Shown: one piece after another, positions 21,466 through 32,455 of the stretch
Position numbering within the stretch: position 1 is the first letter of the stretch
Layout of the letters: every line of letters begins with the position of its first letter
DNA from: Telopea speciosissima
Lineage: Eukaryota > Streptophyta > Magnoliopsida > Proteales > Proteaceae
NCBI RefSeq assembly: GCF_018873765.1
Contig: NC_057924.1
Span: forward strand, 6,200,001 to 6,264,000
Length of the DNA: 64,000 bases
Direction: 5' to 3'
Position numbers and translations under genes: made by a program
Notes under the pieces: model-generated
Databases searched by the model: none
What the model was told of the DNA's origin: nothing
The model's input: only the letters and a program-made list of their open reading frames with translations

Positions 21466-21512
21466 GGGTAATTTTGTCCATTCACCTCTTTTTTTTTTTA
21501 AGGTTCTTCTTA

Positions 21513-21684
21513 GAAGGGCAATTCCGTCAATTCAAGTCTAATTTTGAACAGTGTTAGTCATGAACTGACGGAATGGGCTTATTTGTTACCATTTGCAAAC
21601 CTCAGGGGTACACAGAATTTTCCAAAACTGGGAGGTGAAAATATCCTTTCATCAAACCTCAGGGGTGGTATGTGTAAATTTCCC
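21513..21684 (-). repeat. Right terminal inverted repeat of the Pack-MULE
   Basis: Inverted partner of 19670-19844; ends GGTATGTGTAAATTTCCC at the element edge. Confidence 0.8.
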
Positions 21685-21839
21685 AAAAAATTCACTTCCC
21701 CCTTGTAATCCATTGGAAACAAAGTTATCAAGAAAACTTTATGAACATGTTGTCTATTGCTTGTGTAATTATTAAGTTGTTTTTCACTCCAACCCAATAT
21801 AGCACACATCAGAATAACCATTTGAAAATGATCAAGGCC

Positions 21840-22690
21840 AATCAAGGTCAGTCAGGCTCGACCCTGAGGGCGGGTCAGGGTTGAATTTTTTTGATCCCGA
21901 GTCAGGGTCGGGTCGGGCCTGGGCCTAACTAAGGGGATTTAGGGTTGGGCTAAGGTTCTATAAAGTCCGGCCCAACCCGATCCTGTTGCAACCCTAGTTA
22001 AAAACAATGGTTTATTTAACTGACTATATATCTCTTTTTCTCTCCCAAACTTCGATCGACTTGATTCTTTCATCAACGCAAAGCTGACTCTTAGAGCTAC
22101 ATTTCTCATGATATGATTTTCAACCTAGGTTCAATGCACGGACCTGAAATTGAGCTACAAACTGAAGCATCTAATGAAAAGGGTTTCTAAAGCGAAGACT
22201 CTCAATTTCGACTGAGCATGCATCCCCCCAGTAGTGTGTTGGTTAGGGCTGCAACGGGGTTGGGTTGGGTCAGGCCAAGCCTTTTAAAACCCCAGCCCAA
22301 CCTTAACTCCCCTTAGCTGGGCCCAAGCCCGGCCTGGCCCTGACTTAGGGCCAAAAAATCCAACCCTGACCCACCCTCAGGGTCGAGCCGAGCTAACTCT
22401 GATTGACCCTGACCATGGGAGGGAAGGGAGATGCATGAGCTGGCTATGTTGGGGAAAAAGAAGAAGGAAAAGAAAAAAAAAAAAAAAAAAGAAATACCAT
22501 GAAGAAGAAGAAGATAGGGTCAGGTTAGGTCGAGTCGGGCTCAACCCGAGACCTCAACCCTGGCCTAGTCCGACCCTAACTCAGGGCCAGAAATTCCCAA
22601 CCCTGACCTGCCCTCAGGGCAAGATATCTCAACCCAAGCCCTATTTAGGCTCAGGTTGGGTCAGGGCCAAACTTGCACCCCTAGTGTTGA
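21840..22690. repeat. GGGTCGGG / GGCCCAACCC-type degenerate repeats
   Basis: Two blocks of short words (GGGTCGGGTCGGGCC, GGCCCAACCCGA, CCCTGACCC) occur, with edges TTGCAACCCTAG near 21990, TTAGGGCTGCAACGGGG near 22240 and TTGCACCCCTAG near 22672. The two arms of the second block are rough inverted copies. No coding signal. Confidence 0.6.
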
Positions 22691-22840
22691 TTGTATTAAC
22701 AACAATGAACAACACTATAGCCAAGCCATTCTTCAATAAATGTGTTATGGTGTATGAATTTGGAATTGATGGTGGATGATATATCTTGGAACTTATAATG
22801 GGTTGTGGAATATATATATATATATATATATATATCTATG

Positions 22841-22883
<43 letters not shown>

Positions 22884-23040
22884 TTAATATTGGGTCAAGG
22901 CCGGCTCGAGCCGTCAGAGCCAAACTTGCAACCCTAATGTTGGTTGTATAGACAACAACGAACAACACCATAGCCAAGCCATTCCTCAATAAATGTGTTA
23001 TGGAGTAAGAATTTGGATTTGATGGTGTATTTTTCGACAT
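22691..23040. repeat. Duplicated segment with (AT)n tracts
   Basis: ACAACACTATAGCCAAGCCA then TTCTTCAATAAATGTGTTATGG at 22710 recurs almost unchanged at 22963, a roughly 253-bp period. Between the copies are two (AT)n tracts (22811-22834 and 22843-22880). A GCCAAACTTGCA(A/C)CCCTA phrase precedes both copies, so this is a tandem duplication of repeat plus flank. Confidence 0.65.
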
Positions 23041-23539
23041 GTATTTTTGTTGCTAAAAACTATGTCTTGGAGCTTTGAGTTGTGGAATATCTATGCATTA
23101 ATATTGGATGCTATAGTTGTTTTGAACATTAGATGCAAGTATTCAAGTAATAATTCCTTAATTTTTATGAGTATACCCTTTTTTTTTCGTCTCGTTTCTT
23201 TTTTGAAATCTATACGTTTAAATTTTGTACCGTACCATTCAAAGTTTTGCACCATTTAAAACTCAATACCATTCGGGCTTTTTTATTTTTTTTAATTTTT
23301 TTTATTTTTTAATTTTTTTTATTTATGCTTCCTGTTTCTGCTAATTATGTTCCTTCACATAAGATACAGATACGGGAGATAATATTCTATTACAATGTCC
23401 TTTTGCACGTTCAGTTTGTTTCGGTTGCAACTTATCATATATGGTTCGGGATGGTATCACATCCCAAGTTTATCTTTGGATTCAAAGTTGGAATTCTTTC
23501 TCTGACAATTAGAAGCAGATTTATAAGGAAGAATCTTCG

Positions 23540-24240
23540 GTGTGCTCCTTTATCTATTGGTACTTGTGGTATGCTCGCAATGACTTCTTATTCTCTCGCA
23601 AAAGGTGGACACCAATGGAAGCAATTGATGTTGCACAATGGGCGTGTGATGAGTTTCTCTAGTCAGCCTCTCCTCCTACTATCTCGCTTTCGTTACAGCC
23701 TCCCTTATGGAACCCACCACCTCCTTCGGTTTACAAACTTAATTGTGATGCCTCAATAATTAAGGACAAGCAATGTTGGGGGGGGGGGGGGTTTCTCATC
23801 AGGGATCACTTGGGCGCTTTTAAGGTTGCTGTCTCCAACCCGATTCCGTGTGATAACGTCTTAATCAGTAAAACTATGGCAATCAGGGAAGGTTTACTTG
23901 AAGCAATCTCTAAAGGAGCTTATAGTTTGATCGTTGAAAGCGATATGGAGGTCGTCTTGTTCCTGAAATCATGCAATAGTCGTCCAAATTTGCAAGTTCT
24001 TTCCATCACTGATAATATTCGGCATCTTCAATCTCTGTTTGATAGTTGTAATTTTTAGTTTATTCCAAGGGCAACTAATTATTTAGCTGATGCTCTTGCC
24101 AGGAGGGCCCTATCCTTAACGAGTAGGATTGTTTGGCCTAATTTCGATCCATGTTTAACTGGCCAGTTGGTTACAGTATCCTGGAGTGTAACTCGTTTAT
24201 CTGAGTGAATTTTCCATTGCCAAAAAAAAACAAACAAAAC
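23540..24240 (+). pseudogene. LINE 3' fragment: RNase H-like domain with two stops
   Basis: One frame reads WYARNDFLFSRKRWTPMEA and WACDEFL, then stop (23660-23662). It continues YKLNCDASIIKDKQCWGG, FLIRDHLGAF, TMAIREGLLEAISKGAY and LIVESDMEVV, then stop TAG (24056-24058), followed directly by FIPRATNYLADALARRAL and a final TGA at 24206-24208. The order D (NCDAS), E (IREGL), D (ESDME), D (LADAL) matches the four catalytic acids of the RNase H domain in plant non-LTR retrotransposons. An A-rich tail starts about 24221. It is a 5'-truncated, dead LINE copy; the intact frame apart from two stops implies moderate age. Confidence 0.8.
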
Positions 24241-24600
24241 AAAATCGAACCGACCAACCCGATCAAACAAACCCAAATTGAACCAAACGTGTTTGATTCC
24301 TCATTAGATCGACTCAGTTTGGGGTATTATGAAACAGTTTCAACCGCATCGAACTAATCCAAACCAATACAAACCCGAAAAAAAGCAGGAGGGAAAAAAA
24401 ACCATATTTTTCCTATAATTGCTTTTATATACACATGATAAACTGAACCCAATATCAAACAGATGAAAACCCATTAAGAAAAATCGAAAAACCCAAACTA
24501 AACCAGACCAAAACTGAAACCAAAATTGAGCCTTTTCTTATCTAATCGGTTTCGATTTGACCCAATCCAACCCAAAGACCGATTCAGTCCGACCGAAACC
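24241..24600. repeat. CCAAACCGAA-type degenerate repeat
   Basis: Dense AACCGAC, AACCAAAC, AAACTGAAACC words directly following the LINE tail. Same class as 9760-9990 and 52950-53230. Confidence 0.5.
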
Positions 24601-24884
24601 CGTACAGAAGAATTGAGAGAGAAAGAGAGAGATGCTTTCCTGATCAGATGCACATTTCAATAGAAGACAAGAGAGTAGGGGTGGCAATACCCGATATGGA
24701 CCAACAACATGATATCACAATTCCTAACAAAATACTTGTTAAGTCATTGTTGAGGTCTTTACCAAAAAACAAAAAGTCATTGTTGAGGTTAGTATCGTGA
24801 GGTGTGGCTTTTGGTTTCGGTCCCATTTCAGTTTAACACGAAATGAACACCTAGGGCCCATGGGGCCATGGACCCATGGGGACA

Positions 24885-24939
24885 GGGACCAACCTATGAA
24901 GTCCCATGTTAGATAAATGGGACTTCATAGGTTGGTCCC
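24885..24939. repeat. Perfect 23-bp inverted repeat, 9-base loop
   Basis: GGGACCAACCTATGAAGTCC plus CAT, loop GTTAGATAA, then the exact reverse complement. It stands alone next to a CCCATGGGG-rich segment; possibly the core of a fold-back element. Confidence 0.9.
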
Positions 24940-25089
24940 AAATTGGAGTACTAGAAGAAATGTCACTGAACCAGCCCAATCACTAATGGGATGGGCTAGA
25001 TGGCCATGCAACTCCGGCCCACTTAATCATCGAGTGGGTTAGGATCAAAATTTGTGTTACAACCTACAACCTTAAGACACCCTAGCCAT

Positions 25090-25470
25090 ATCCCCTACAG
25101 CTTACAAGACATGAGATACAACTAGGGGTGCAATCCGGCTGGGCTGGGGTGATCTTTCAACCCTAGGTTTCCTTAACTCAGCCCAGATCCAGTCCAGCCC
25201 AAGTTCGAGCTTGGATATCTCAGTCTAGGCGCAGCCCCGCCAGGCTTTTCCCAACCCTGCCCGGCACTAATAAACCTTATTTGGTTGGGCTAGGCGGGTT
25301 GGCCCTAATTGACCCTGGCAACCCCTATTTTTACTATTTTAGGGTTAAACAATGCCAGGTTGGTTGGTTACCCTTGTTTTTTGACTGTATGTATACAGAA
25401 CCAGGTCAGGCCGGGTCGACCCTATAACCAGCCACAATTTAGTCCCGACCTAACCCACTCCCGGGGATGA
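25090..25470. repeat. GGCTGGGCTGGG / CCAGCCCAA degenerate repeats
   Basis: Starts ACTAGGGGTGCAATCCGG near 25122 and has a closing GGCAACCCCTA near 25317. Word-like interior; same class as 21840-22690. Confidence 0.55.
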
Positions 25471-25506
25471 AGAGCCCAGCCCAAGCTCTATCAGGCCATC
25501 AGGGAA

Positions 25507-25648
25507 GGATTTTTATCCGCTACTGTAGCTACAGCGCTGCTATACTCATCGTGTGGCACTTCAGGTGCCATGTATGCCATGTAGGGCCTGCTGTGCATAC
25601 ATGGCACCTGCAACACCGCACGATAAGTACAGCAGCGGATAATGATCC
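25507..25648. mobile_element. Mutator-type fold-back MITE, about 142 bp
   Basis: Ends GGATTTTTATCCGC and GCGGATAATGATCC. Flanks ATCAGGGAA (25498-25506) and CTCAGGGAA (25649-25657); with edges shifted by two bases the duplication is a perfect TCAGGGAAGG. Inner GGTGCCATGTATGCCATG pairs with CATACATGGCACC. Related to the insert at 32226-32341. Confidence 0.75.
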
Positions 25649-25659
25649 CTCAGGGAAGG

Positions 25660-26372
25660 CCTTAAATGTGTATACAGTAATAAAGAGCATTTGGGATTGA
25701 GAAGTCAACCTTATATATAATAGATGCTCATGCAATCTCTGGAACGTAAGATCAGTCAAGCATAGTGAACACCGTTAGATCATAGATGAGACTTCTAGTA
25801 GTAGCCCTTCTTAGAACAAGTCAATCTTTTTCTCCTGATTTGTAGGGTCCAAAATTACTTTCATTGATTAACTTCAACCACCACATCAAGTGTCTTGTCT
25901 GACTTTCTCCTTTTTTATATTTATTTATTTGAAAGGAACTTGCTCATTTTCTTCAACTATCACAGGGCTTCGACAGATCATACGGTTCTGATGGACCAAT
26001 CACAACCACTTCTAACTAAAGGTTTGGTACATGGGGACCAAACAGAAAAAATCTCTCCAATCTAATCCTCTCTGAGGGGGGTACCGCAGCAAACCATGTG
26101 TATGAATAACTTTTGTTAATGATATGATGATAAGTCACTTTCAATTGAAAACCCTTTTAAAATTCAGGACTACGGGGATAGTGCACAATAATGATTAGAG
26201 TATTAAAGCGTGTATGGATGTACATGGGGATGCATTCTAATACATGGGAAAGTATGTTGGTTGGATTATGCTCTAAAATTTGACATTTGGTTAATCCAAA
26301 CCATGTATTACCTATCCAACAATCAGAATTTGATGAGAATTTGTCAGATCTTTATATGACAGAATAGAAAGA

Positions 26373-26411
<39 letters not shown>

Positions 26412-27849
26412 CGGATGAATGCAAAGAAGATGAGAGATATTTTAAGAGATATGAGAGCGAAAAAAAAAAAATTTGCTTGATAAGATATTGTTTAAGAGAT
26501 AGTTTTGTTTCTAATAATTATTTAAATAAAAAAGTTGTGAATTTTAAAAATAAAAAATTTAAAAAAAAAACGTGAAACTTTCCTAACAAATAACTACATA
26601 GTGTGTGAAGTAAGTTCTCTAGTAAAAAATTGGATGAGAATATTGAGATAAGAAAAATGATTCATATAGCCAACTCCATTTAGTTGAGTATTTAAAAATA
26701 CTTATTTTTTTTTCTCTAATCTAAGATATATAAAATTTTAAAACTAATGGGAAATCAATATTTGAATACTTAAAAATTATAAAATAAAAAAAAATGTGAC
26801 GTGAGCAGCCCACCCTCCTTTAGAATGGAATGGACTGATATAGTAGCTACACACATTAATAATTGGATGAATTTTGTCTTAATTGTTGAGATAATGGTCC
26901 ACATCTACAGTGTATTATTATTATAAATTTTTTTTTTTTTGCAAGAACAGTTTATTATCTTAAAACTACTACTAATAAGAATAATTGAGTGAAGAAAACA
27001 AAAACCCTCCACTTCTTGTGGAAATTGATCAAACTTCAATTTAGGGAGGTCTTGTCTGAAGACTCTCAATATCTTAATTTTTTTTACGTATATTGTATAT
27101 ATTTATAGGGAAAAAGTTTTATATAACGTCAACTCAAAAATGAAATTGTACACTTCTTCACATATTACTGTTCATGTGAGGGTGTGACATGTCATAAATG
27201 TCCCTCCTCTTTTTGTCAGATTCCAAAGAAAGTTCCCTTATTCGACCAAAACTACGAACCCACTCCCATATTTATATACCACCAAATCTTAGGCCCCACT
27301 CAACATATAGATTCACTAAAATTCATAATGTTTTATGTAATACCAAAGCGTGGGGAATTATTTCCCAAAAAAAAAAAAAAAGGTGAGAATTTGAAGGTGT
27401 TGATGTTGAATGCCTACTAAAAAGTAAGTAAATAATAATTAAATATTAAAATAATAAATACATAAAATTTTAATTACGAACAATCACAAAAGGAAAACAA
27501 ATATTTTTCTTGCTATGTTGAAGGGTCAATGTTTTCCATGATGCGACTGTGGGATGTCACAAGAATAGGTGCTAGGTGCGTGCGCGTGGTTGACGATTTT
27601 ATATATAAGGGGCCCATTTGGATTGAGGAGAAAACAATATGTGTCAGTGTGAAATCCATTGGTCAGAATAAAAGAGGTGGTGAGAATGAATTCCCACATT
27701 GGGCATTGTGAGAATCTTACTTCCCTATCTAAAATTTATTTATTCTATCAAAAAATATTTAAAATTTATTTATATAATTACACATGATCTCACCATACAT
27801 GTATACATAATAAATGGGAGAGGGTTTCCTCTACCGCACGTTTTCTGAT
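25660..27849. other. Gene-free AT-rich stretch
   Basis: Contains a (GA)n tract at about 26379-26409 and long A/T runs. Frames here are short and without family resemblance. No RNA gene seen. Confidence 0.5.
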
Positions 27850-28390
27850 GCAGACATCCAAGGTGTTGGCATTAGTATTTATATCGATTTTGTCCAATAT
27901 TGATACCAATTTTCAATACGGTCAGCCGTAGCAGATTGAATTAGATCATTTTGTCCCTCAAAATATCGATACTTTGGTTTTTTTGATCATTTTACCTTCT
28001 TCTATGCCAATACCAATACCATGCTACGGTATCAATATCATATCGAGGATATCAATTTACATATCAGTCGATATAGCTGATACAAAACCGATACCTTGAA
28101 CCGTGCTCAATCCCATTTTTTAATTATAAGCATAATTTTAGTACACTGTATTGGAACATATAGTGGTTAACTTTGAAACCAATATGGTATCAGATCGGTA
28201 TTGGTACGGATCGTATTGGAAAATTTTACTCTTGATTCTCCTTTAAAAATGATTTTTTTGATCATTTTACCCTTTGTTTGTATTGTATCACTAATATGGT
28301 ATCAGCACAATATCAGGATCGATCACTTGTAAAATTGGTACGTATCACCCGTTACAGGCAGTACGATACCGATACCTCAATCCATGATTA
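27850..28390. repeat. Two GATACCGATAT-type degenerate repeat blocks
   Basis: 27850-28110 and 28140-28390 both carry the phrase TTTTTTGATCATTTTACC and surrounding GGTATCGAT/ATACCAATA words, as at 7560 and 33980, so they are copies of one dispersed family. Confidence 0.55.
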
Positions 28391-28432
28391 CAAGTGGCTT
28401 GTGATTAATGATAATGGACATGCTTCCCGTCG

Positions 28433-28540
28433 ATGATCGTGCTTGGCTTGTTGGTCAAGTGCTCACTTGTTGAATAATTAGTCACGGTTACCCAGTTAAA
28501 ATGCGAGAACCTTGTGCACTGGGTACGGACATGATTCTCG
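28433..28540 (+). mobile_element. SINE copy, internally shortened
   Basis: GTGCTTGGCTTGTTGGTCAAGTG (split around 28439-28461) and CTCACTTGTTGAATAATTAG parallel the SINE at 12703. The B box is altered (CACGGTTACCCAG). The 3' part AGAACCTTGTGCACTGGGTACG follows at once, so the middle is deleted. Confidence 0.6.
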
Positions 28541-30245
28541 TCCAAGGTGCAGTAAACTACATGCCTTCCCATGGTTAGGACTTTTTGTTTTTTTTTTTGG
28601 TAAATCCGTGATTAGGACTTTAGATCCTTTTTTTTTTTTAAATGGACCCAGGGTTAGGATCTTGTCCCCTCCCTCATATAGTAATTTGCTTTTTTGTGGG
28701 TATAACCCTCATATGGTAATTACCAATGAAGGTAAAGACAAAAGTAGGTCCAGTTTCAGCTTAAGTAAAAATAAAGATTGAAGGGCCTTGATTGGATGTT
28801 TTTACAAAAACACCCTTATTTACTTTTTTAACTTTATAAATCTGATTTTTTTTTTAAAAAACTTTTATAAAGCCGATCAAGGTGATACCACGGTTCAAAA
28901 GTTGTAGTCGGATCAGCAGAATCTGCCGGTCTGATCCAGAATGGTGTGGATGCTGATGATTCTAAGGTTACTTATGGTTAAGGTTTTTAAATTTGGAATC
29001 GAGGGTCAGTACTTATTGATTCTGATCTGGATTGGATTGAAATTGGTCCCAAAAACCCTATAATCGATCCTTCAAATTTGAACTAAACAATCCAATCCCA
29101 AAAAACCTAGAATCAATTGTTTTAGAATGACTGATTCTAATCCGAATCAACCGATTTGATCGATCCAATTTCAATTATTGAAATAGTGCTACTGATTGAT
29201 TTGGTCACCTATCGAGGACGTCAATGTTTTTCCTAATATATAAACATTCTCTGTAAGAAAAACAAAGAATCTCTGATGCAATCCCATTATATAATAAGCT
29301 TTGTTTACATTTTACATGTAAAGGATAAATTTTTTTTAAAAAATTTGTTTCAAATTTTAAGATATTCTTAAGGTAATAATTATTTTAAAAATTACTGAAA
29401 AAACTAATTTTATTGGGTGGACATATCCTCATCTGATGAATTCTGGTTCAGTCCAAACCGACCAAAGTGGTTTATCAGTTCTCTAGTTCTTGATTTCAGA
29501 GCTCATCTACTCAAAACCACATCCGTTCTTTTTTATTTACCATTTCTTGAAATCTCTCTCATAAATTAATTTATTTTAAAAAACTGGTTTAAGAAAAATT
29601 TAAATCACTCTCCTTATCCTTTTGTCATGGAAATACTCATCTGCACGGACTTCCACTTCAGAACAAGATTCACTGTCATCACTCATCAGTAGTTTCAGCT
29701 CTTAAAATCTTACTATATTTAGGATATGAAATATTTAAGTAGAGGAGTGGGCTTCCCAACAAGGGAGGAATCTTTCACGTCACACCAATCATAGTATAGA
29801 AAATGATTTCGTCAATAGGAGTCTATATTCACTGTTTTAAGAATCAGAATCAAATCCCAATTCCGACTGATTGGTACCTATGATCCTCGTATGGGAAAAC
29901 TCAAATGCCATGAAAATACGAAATCTAGGGCCAATCCAGGATGATTTTGATTCAATATGAATTAGAATCAGTCGGGACCAATCCGATCCTGATCAATGTT
30001 TTAAAAATCGAATTTGGATTAGTCGAAACAAAATCATTCATGACCAATCTCGATTTCGACTAATCTAGAATGGATGATTTTAGGGTTTTTGGAATTAGAT
30101 CGCTAGATTTTCAGATCTGAAGACTGATTTTTGGGTTTTTGAGTATGGACTGATTCAACCTCCGATTCCTTATTTAAAATACTTGATCCCAATTTCTTGT
30201 TTTGAATTTATATAGTCATGAAAAAGAGAATATGTGTATAAATCC
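28541..30245. repeat. Gene-free; GATTCNGATT-type degenerate repeats
   Basis: Blocks near 28880-29170 and 29830-30170 contain repeated GATTCTGATC, CGGATCAGC and AATCGATTT-like words together with TTTGGGATT and GATTTTAGGG phrases. The rest is AT-rich without features. Confidence 0.5.
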
Positions 30246-30255
30246 CAAATGATTA

Positions 30256-30419
30256 ACCCCACTCTAAGGATTCCAATGCCCAGAGAATGCCTAGTGAGAC
30301 ATCCAACGAAGCTGGACTGCTAGGCATGCTATGATGTATGGTCAACATGTATTCTGATGTATCCAATAGCTTGGCGTTATTGGATGCCTCATTGGGCACT
30401 CCTTGGGAGGACCGGATCC
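30256..30419. mobile_element. Mutator-type fold-back MITE, 164 bp
   Basis: Left arm GGATTCCAATGCCCAGAG and GCCTAGTGAGACATCCAA; right arm TTGGATGCCTCATTGGGC and GGGAGGACCGGATCC. Flanks AAATGATTA (30247-30255) and AAATGATTG (30420-30428), eight of nine matching. Confidence 0.72.
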
Positions 30420-30428
30420 AAATGATTG

Positions 30429-31630
30429 AGCTGTGAGAGAACATGCCAAAACAACTTCTGCATCGTTGAAGTGGAGATTTTTTTGGTTTTAAATAAATAA
30501 ATAATAAAAAATAATAAATTGATTGACAAGAATGCCCTCCTACCGGATGGTTGGGATGTCAGTTGGATTGTCGCTCGGAAGAGCAGATTGAGGTAGATAC
30601 AGCGGCAGAAGCCACCTTGAATACCTAAAAGAAAAAAGAAAGAGAGACCATGTAATGTTGACACGTGGCAGATCATGTGATGTGGGGTCATATGGCAGCA
30701 CATGTTTCAAGGAAAGCCACGTGAGTGAAGCTTTCATAAACGGAAGGCAAAGCCCACCAATAAGAGACTGTCACGTGACGAAAAGAGAGGTAATTCAGAT
30801 CGAGTCAGACTTTAGTATACCGATCTGTCTATCTAAGTAATCATCGTGAAGGAAAGAATAAAGAAGAACGACAAGCAGCGTGCGTGACTGAGTAGTTACT
30901 AGTAAGATTGTCTGTCTGGAATGGTGGAAGCCCAACGTGGAACATATTTGTTTATATACGGCCATTTGCTGTTTCAGTGAGTGGGACCCACCACCCTTGG
31001 AGAATTTTGCACCTCAAAAGGCTCATCAAACCTCATGGTGGTGGGCACAAGGGGTAAGGAATTCATTGGTTTAAAATATGGGATTGGATCGGTCAAATCG
31101 GCCATTTTGAGGAATCGATATCATCAATTCTGATTTTGGCTAACCCGGAGTAGTGTTTTTTTTTTTGGTTGAATACCCAACCCGGAGTAGTTGATTTTAG
31201 GATTTTTGGGACTGGGTTGCTAAAGTTTTAAATTTGAAGAGCTGATTCTAGGGTTATTGGGACCGATTTCGATCCCCGATTCTGAGGAATTGGTATACAA
31301 CTTGAGGCCAATCTCGATTTCGATCTATTCAAATCAACTAATCTATGTATGGATTCTAGGGTTAAGGCAGAATATCTGCGATTTAGCTTGATTCCCTAAC
31401 CAAAATCTATTCGACCCGATCCAATTTTCGATTCTGGGTTTTTACACCCTTCTAAAAGGTTCATAGAATAATATTAATTAGTTTTTGATGAATAAATAAA
31501 TATATTAAACCCCAAAAGAAGGGAGTAATATTAACTTTGATCATTTTATGTAATCAAATATATGATCATGACCGTCTCATGAATCAAATCATGGCGACGA
31601 GCTCAACATCATCTAGCATGGGGCAGATGT
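30429..31630. other. Gene-free stretch, part repeat
   Basis: 30430-31060 has no gene; it does contain several CACGTG/ACGTGGC words (30662, 30718, 30774) that could be G-box-like sites but have no gene beside them. 31070-31440 is a GATTCNGATT-type repeat block. Confidence 0.4.
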
Positions 31631-31875
31631 TGACACGTGGAAGGGGTGCCAATTGAACTGCACTCCTAACCTAGGACATCACATGTGCATCGCAGCTCAA
31701 GGGGTGTTGATCAAACAGCACACCCGAGTTGGGAATGATGCACATTGCATGTTCAATTGTCCATCGTATGTGCATGTTCATGTGATGTGTATCATTCCTA
31801 GCTTGATGGTACCGGCATAATCCGGCATCCCATCCACATGTCGACATCTGCCCTAGTGCATTGGAAAGGAACCGG
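31631..31875. mobile_element. Fold-back element
   Basis: GGGCAGATGTTGACACGTGG near 31621-31640 pairs with CCACATGTCGACATCTGCCC near 31835-31854; inner GGAATGATGCACATTGCATG pairs loosely with CATGTGATGTGTATCATTCC. No target duplication fixed; the left edge may lie about ten bases upstream. Confidence 0.6.
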
Positions 31876-32120
31876 ATCCAAATCATGGTCCTTGCATGTT
31901 AGCCACGTGTACTAAGGCAAAGTGCATCCATTTGGTACGAAGACTTGGAAGAAAATAGTGAGAAAAGAGAAAAGCGGCAAGAAAATGGCTTATATTTGGT
32001 TTTTTCCGGTAAAAAAGAAAAAGGCCATTAAAGGGGCAAAAGGTTGAAAATACCGTATGTCTGTTGACTACAATATAAAGGAAGGAACCATAATTACATT
32101 TCTGCCCTTTTCGTCTTTTC

Positions 32121-32455
32121 TTGTTGATTAATCGTTTTAGAATTTTGCTTTTTTATTTTTTATATTTTATACCCAGAACAGAGAACCGTTGTGCCCATAA
32201 TATTGCTAAATGGACTCTCTTGTATCCCTCTAGGGCCGCTGTTGTATTCATCGTACGGCGTTGCAGATGCCATGTGTGTCATGTGGGGCTCGTTGTGCAG
32301 ACATGGCACCTGTAGCGCTGCAGTTACAGCAACGGATAATGATCTGTGTGGTTTCTTCATTTCCAAATGACTACTTGAGATTGTATCTTGCTTCTTCCCT
32401 TTTTAGAAGTAATAAATCTCTTGCCCCGATGGCTTGCATAAAAAATTAAAAAAAT
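32121..32455 (+). pseudogene. LINE 3' fragment split by a fold-back insert
   Basis: Before the insert one frame reads FIPRTENRCAHNIAKWTLL, the C-terminal RNase H motif region of plant LINEs. After it another frame reads VVSSFPNDYLRLYLASSLF, typical of the LINE C-terminal tail, followed by an A-rich end near 32440. Only the extreme 3' end is present. Confidence 0.65.
32226..32341. mobile_element. Fold-back MITE inserted in the LINE fragment
   Basis: GGGCCGCTGTTGTATTCATC and GGCGTTGCAGATGCCATG pair with CATGGCACCTGTAGCGC and CAGCAACGGATAATGATC. Close relative of the element at 25507. Edges and target duplication not resolved. Confidence 0.65.

Larger units (their letters stand above)
19670..21684. 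mobile_element. Putative Pack-MULE carrying an RPL29 copy, 2,015 bp
   Basis: Both ends read inward GGGAAATTTA(T/C)AC(G/A)TACC then ACCCCTGAGGTTTGA, and the inverted similarity runs about 175 bp. The flanks are AAAAAATTT (19661-19669) and AAAAAATTC (21685-21693), a 9-bp target duplication with one mismatch, as expected for Mutator-like elements. Inside I find no transposase. Cargo in order: an open frame of unknown origin (19940-20218), two sets of tandem repeats (20527-20975), then an intronless ribosomal protein L29 frame (21187-21465). A 53-bp palindrome overlaps the 3' end of that frame. Gene cargo plus MULE-type ends and no transposase is the definition of a Pack-MULE. Alternatively the L29 part is a retrocopy that inserted into an older element. 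Confidence 0.75.

Noticed and set aside
22696-23040. 114-codon minus-strand frame with Tyr-Ile repeats
   Set aside because: The frame is produced by the (AT)n microsatellites.
23325-23759. 144-codon plus-strand frame before the LINE RNase H region
   Set aside because: It is a shifted frame over the LINE fragment; the frame with the RNase H motifs is the meaningful one.
30650-30790. Several CACGTG/ACGTGGC words suggesting a regulatory module
   Set aside because: No gene starts nearby; such words occur by chance and in repeats, so no regulatory claim is made.
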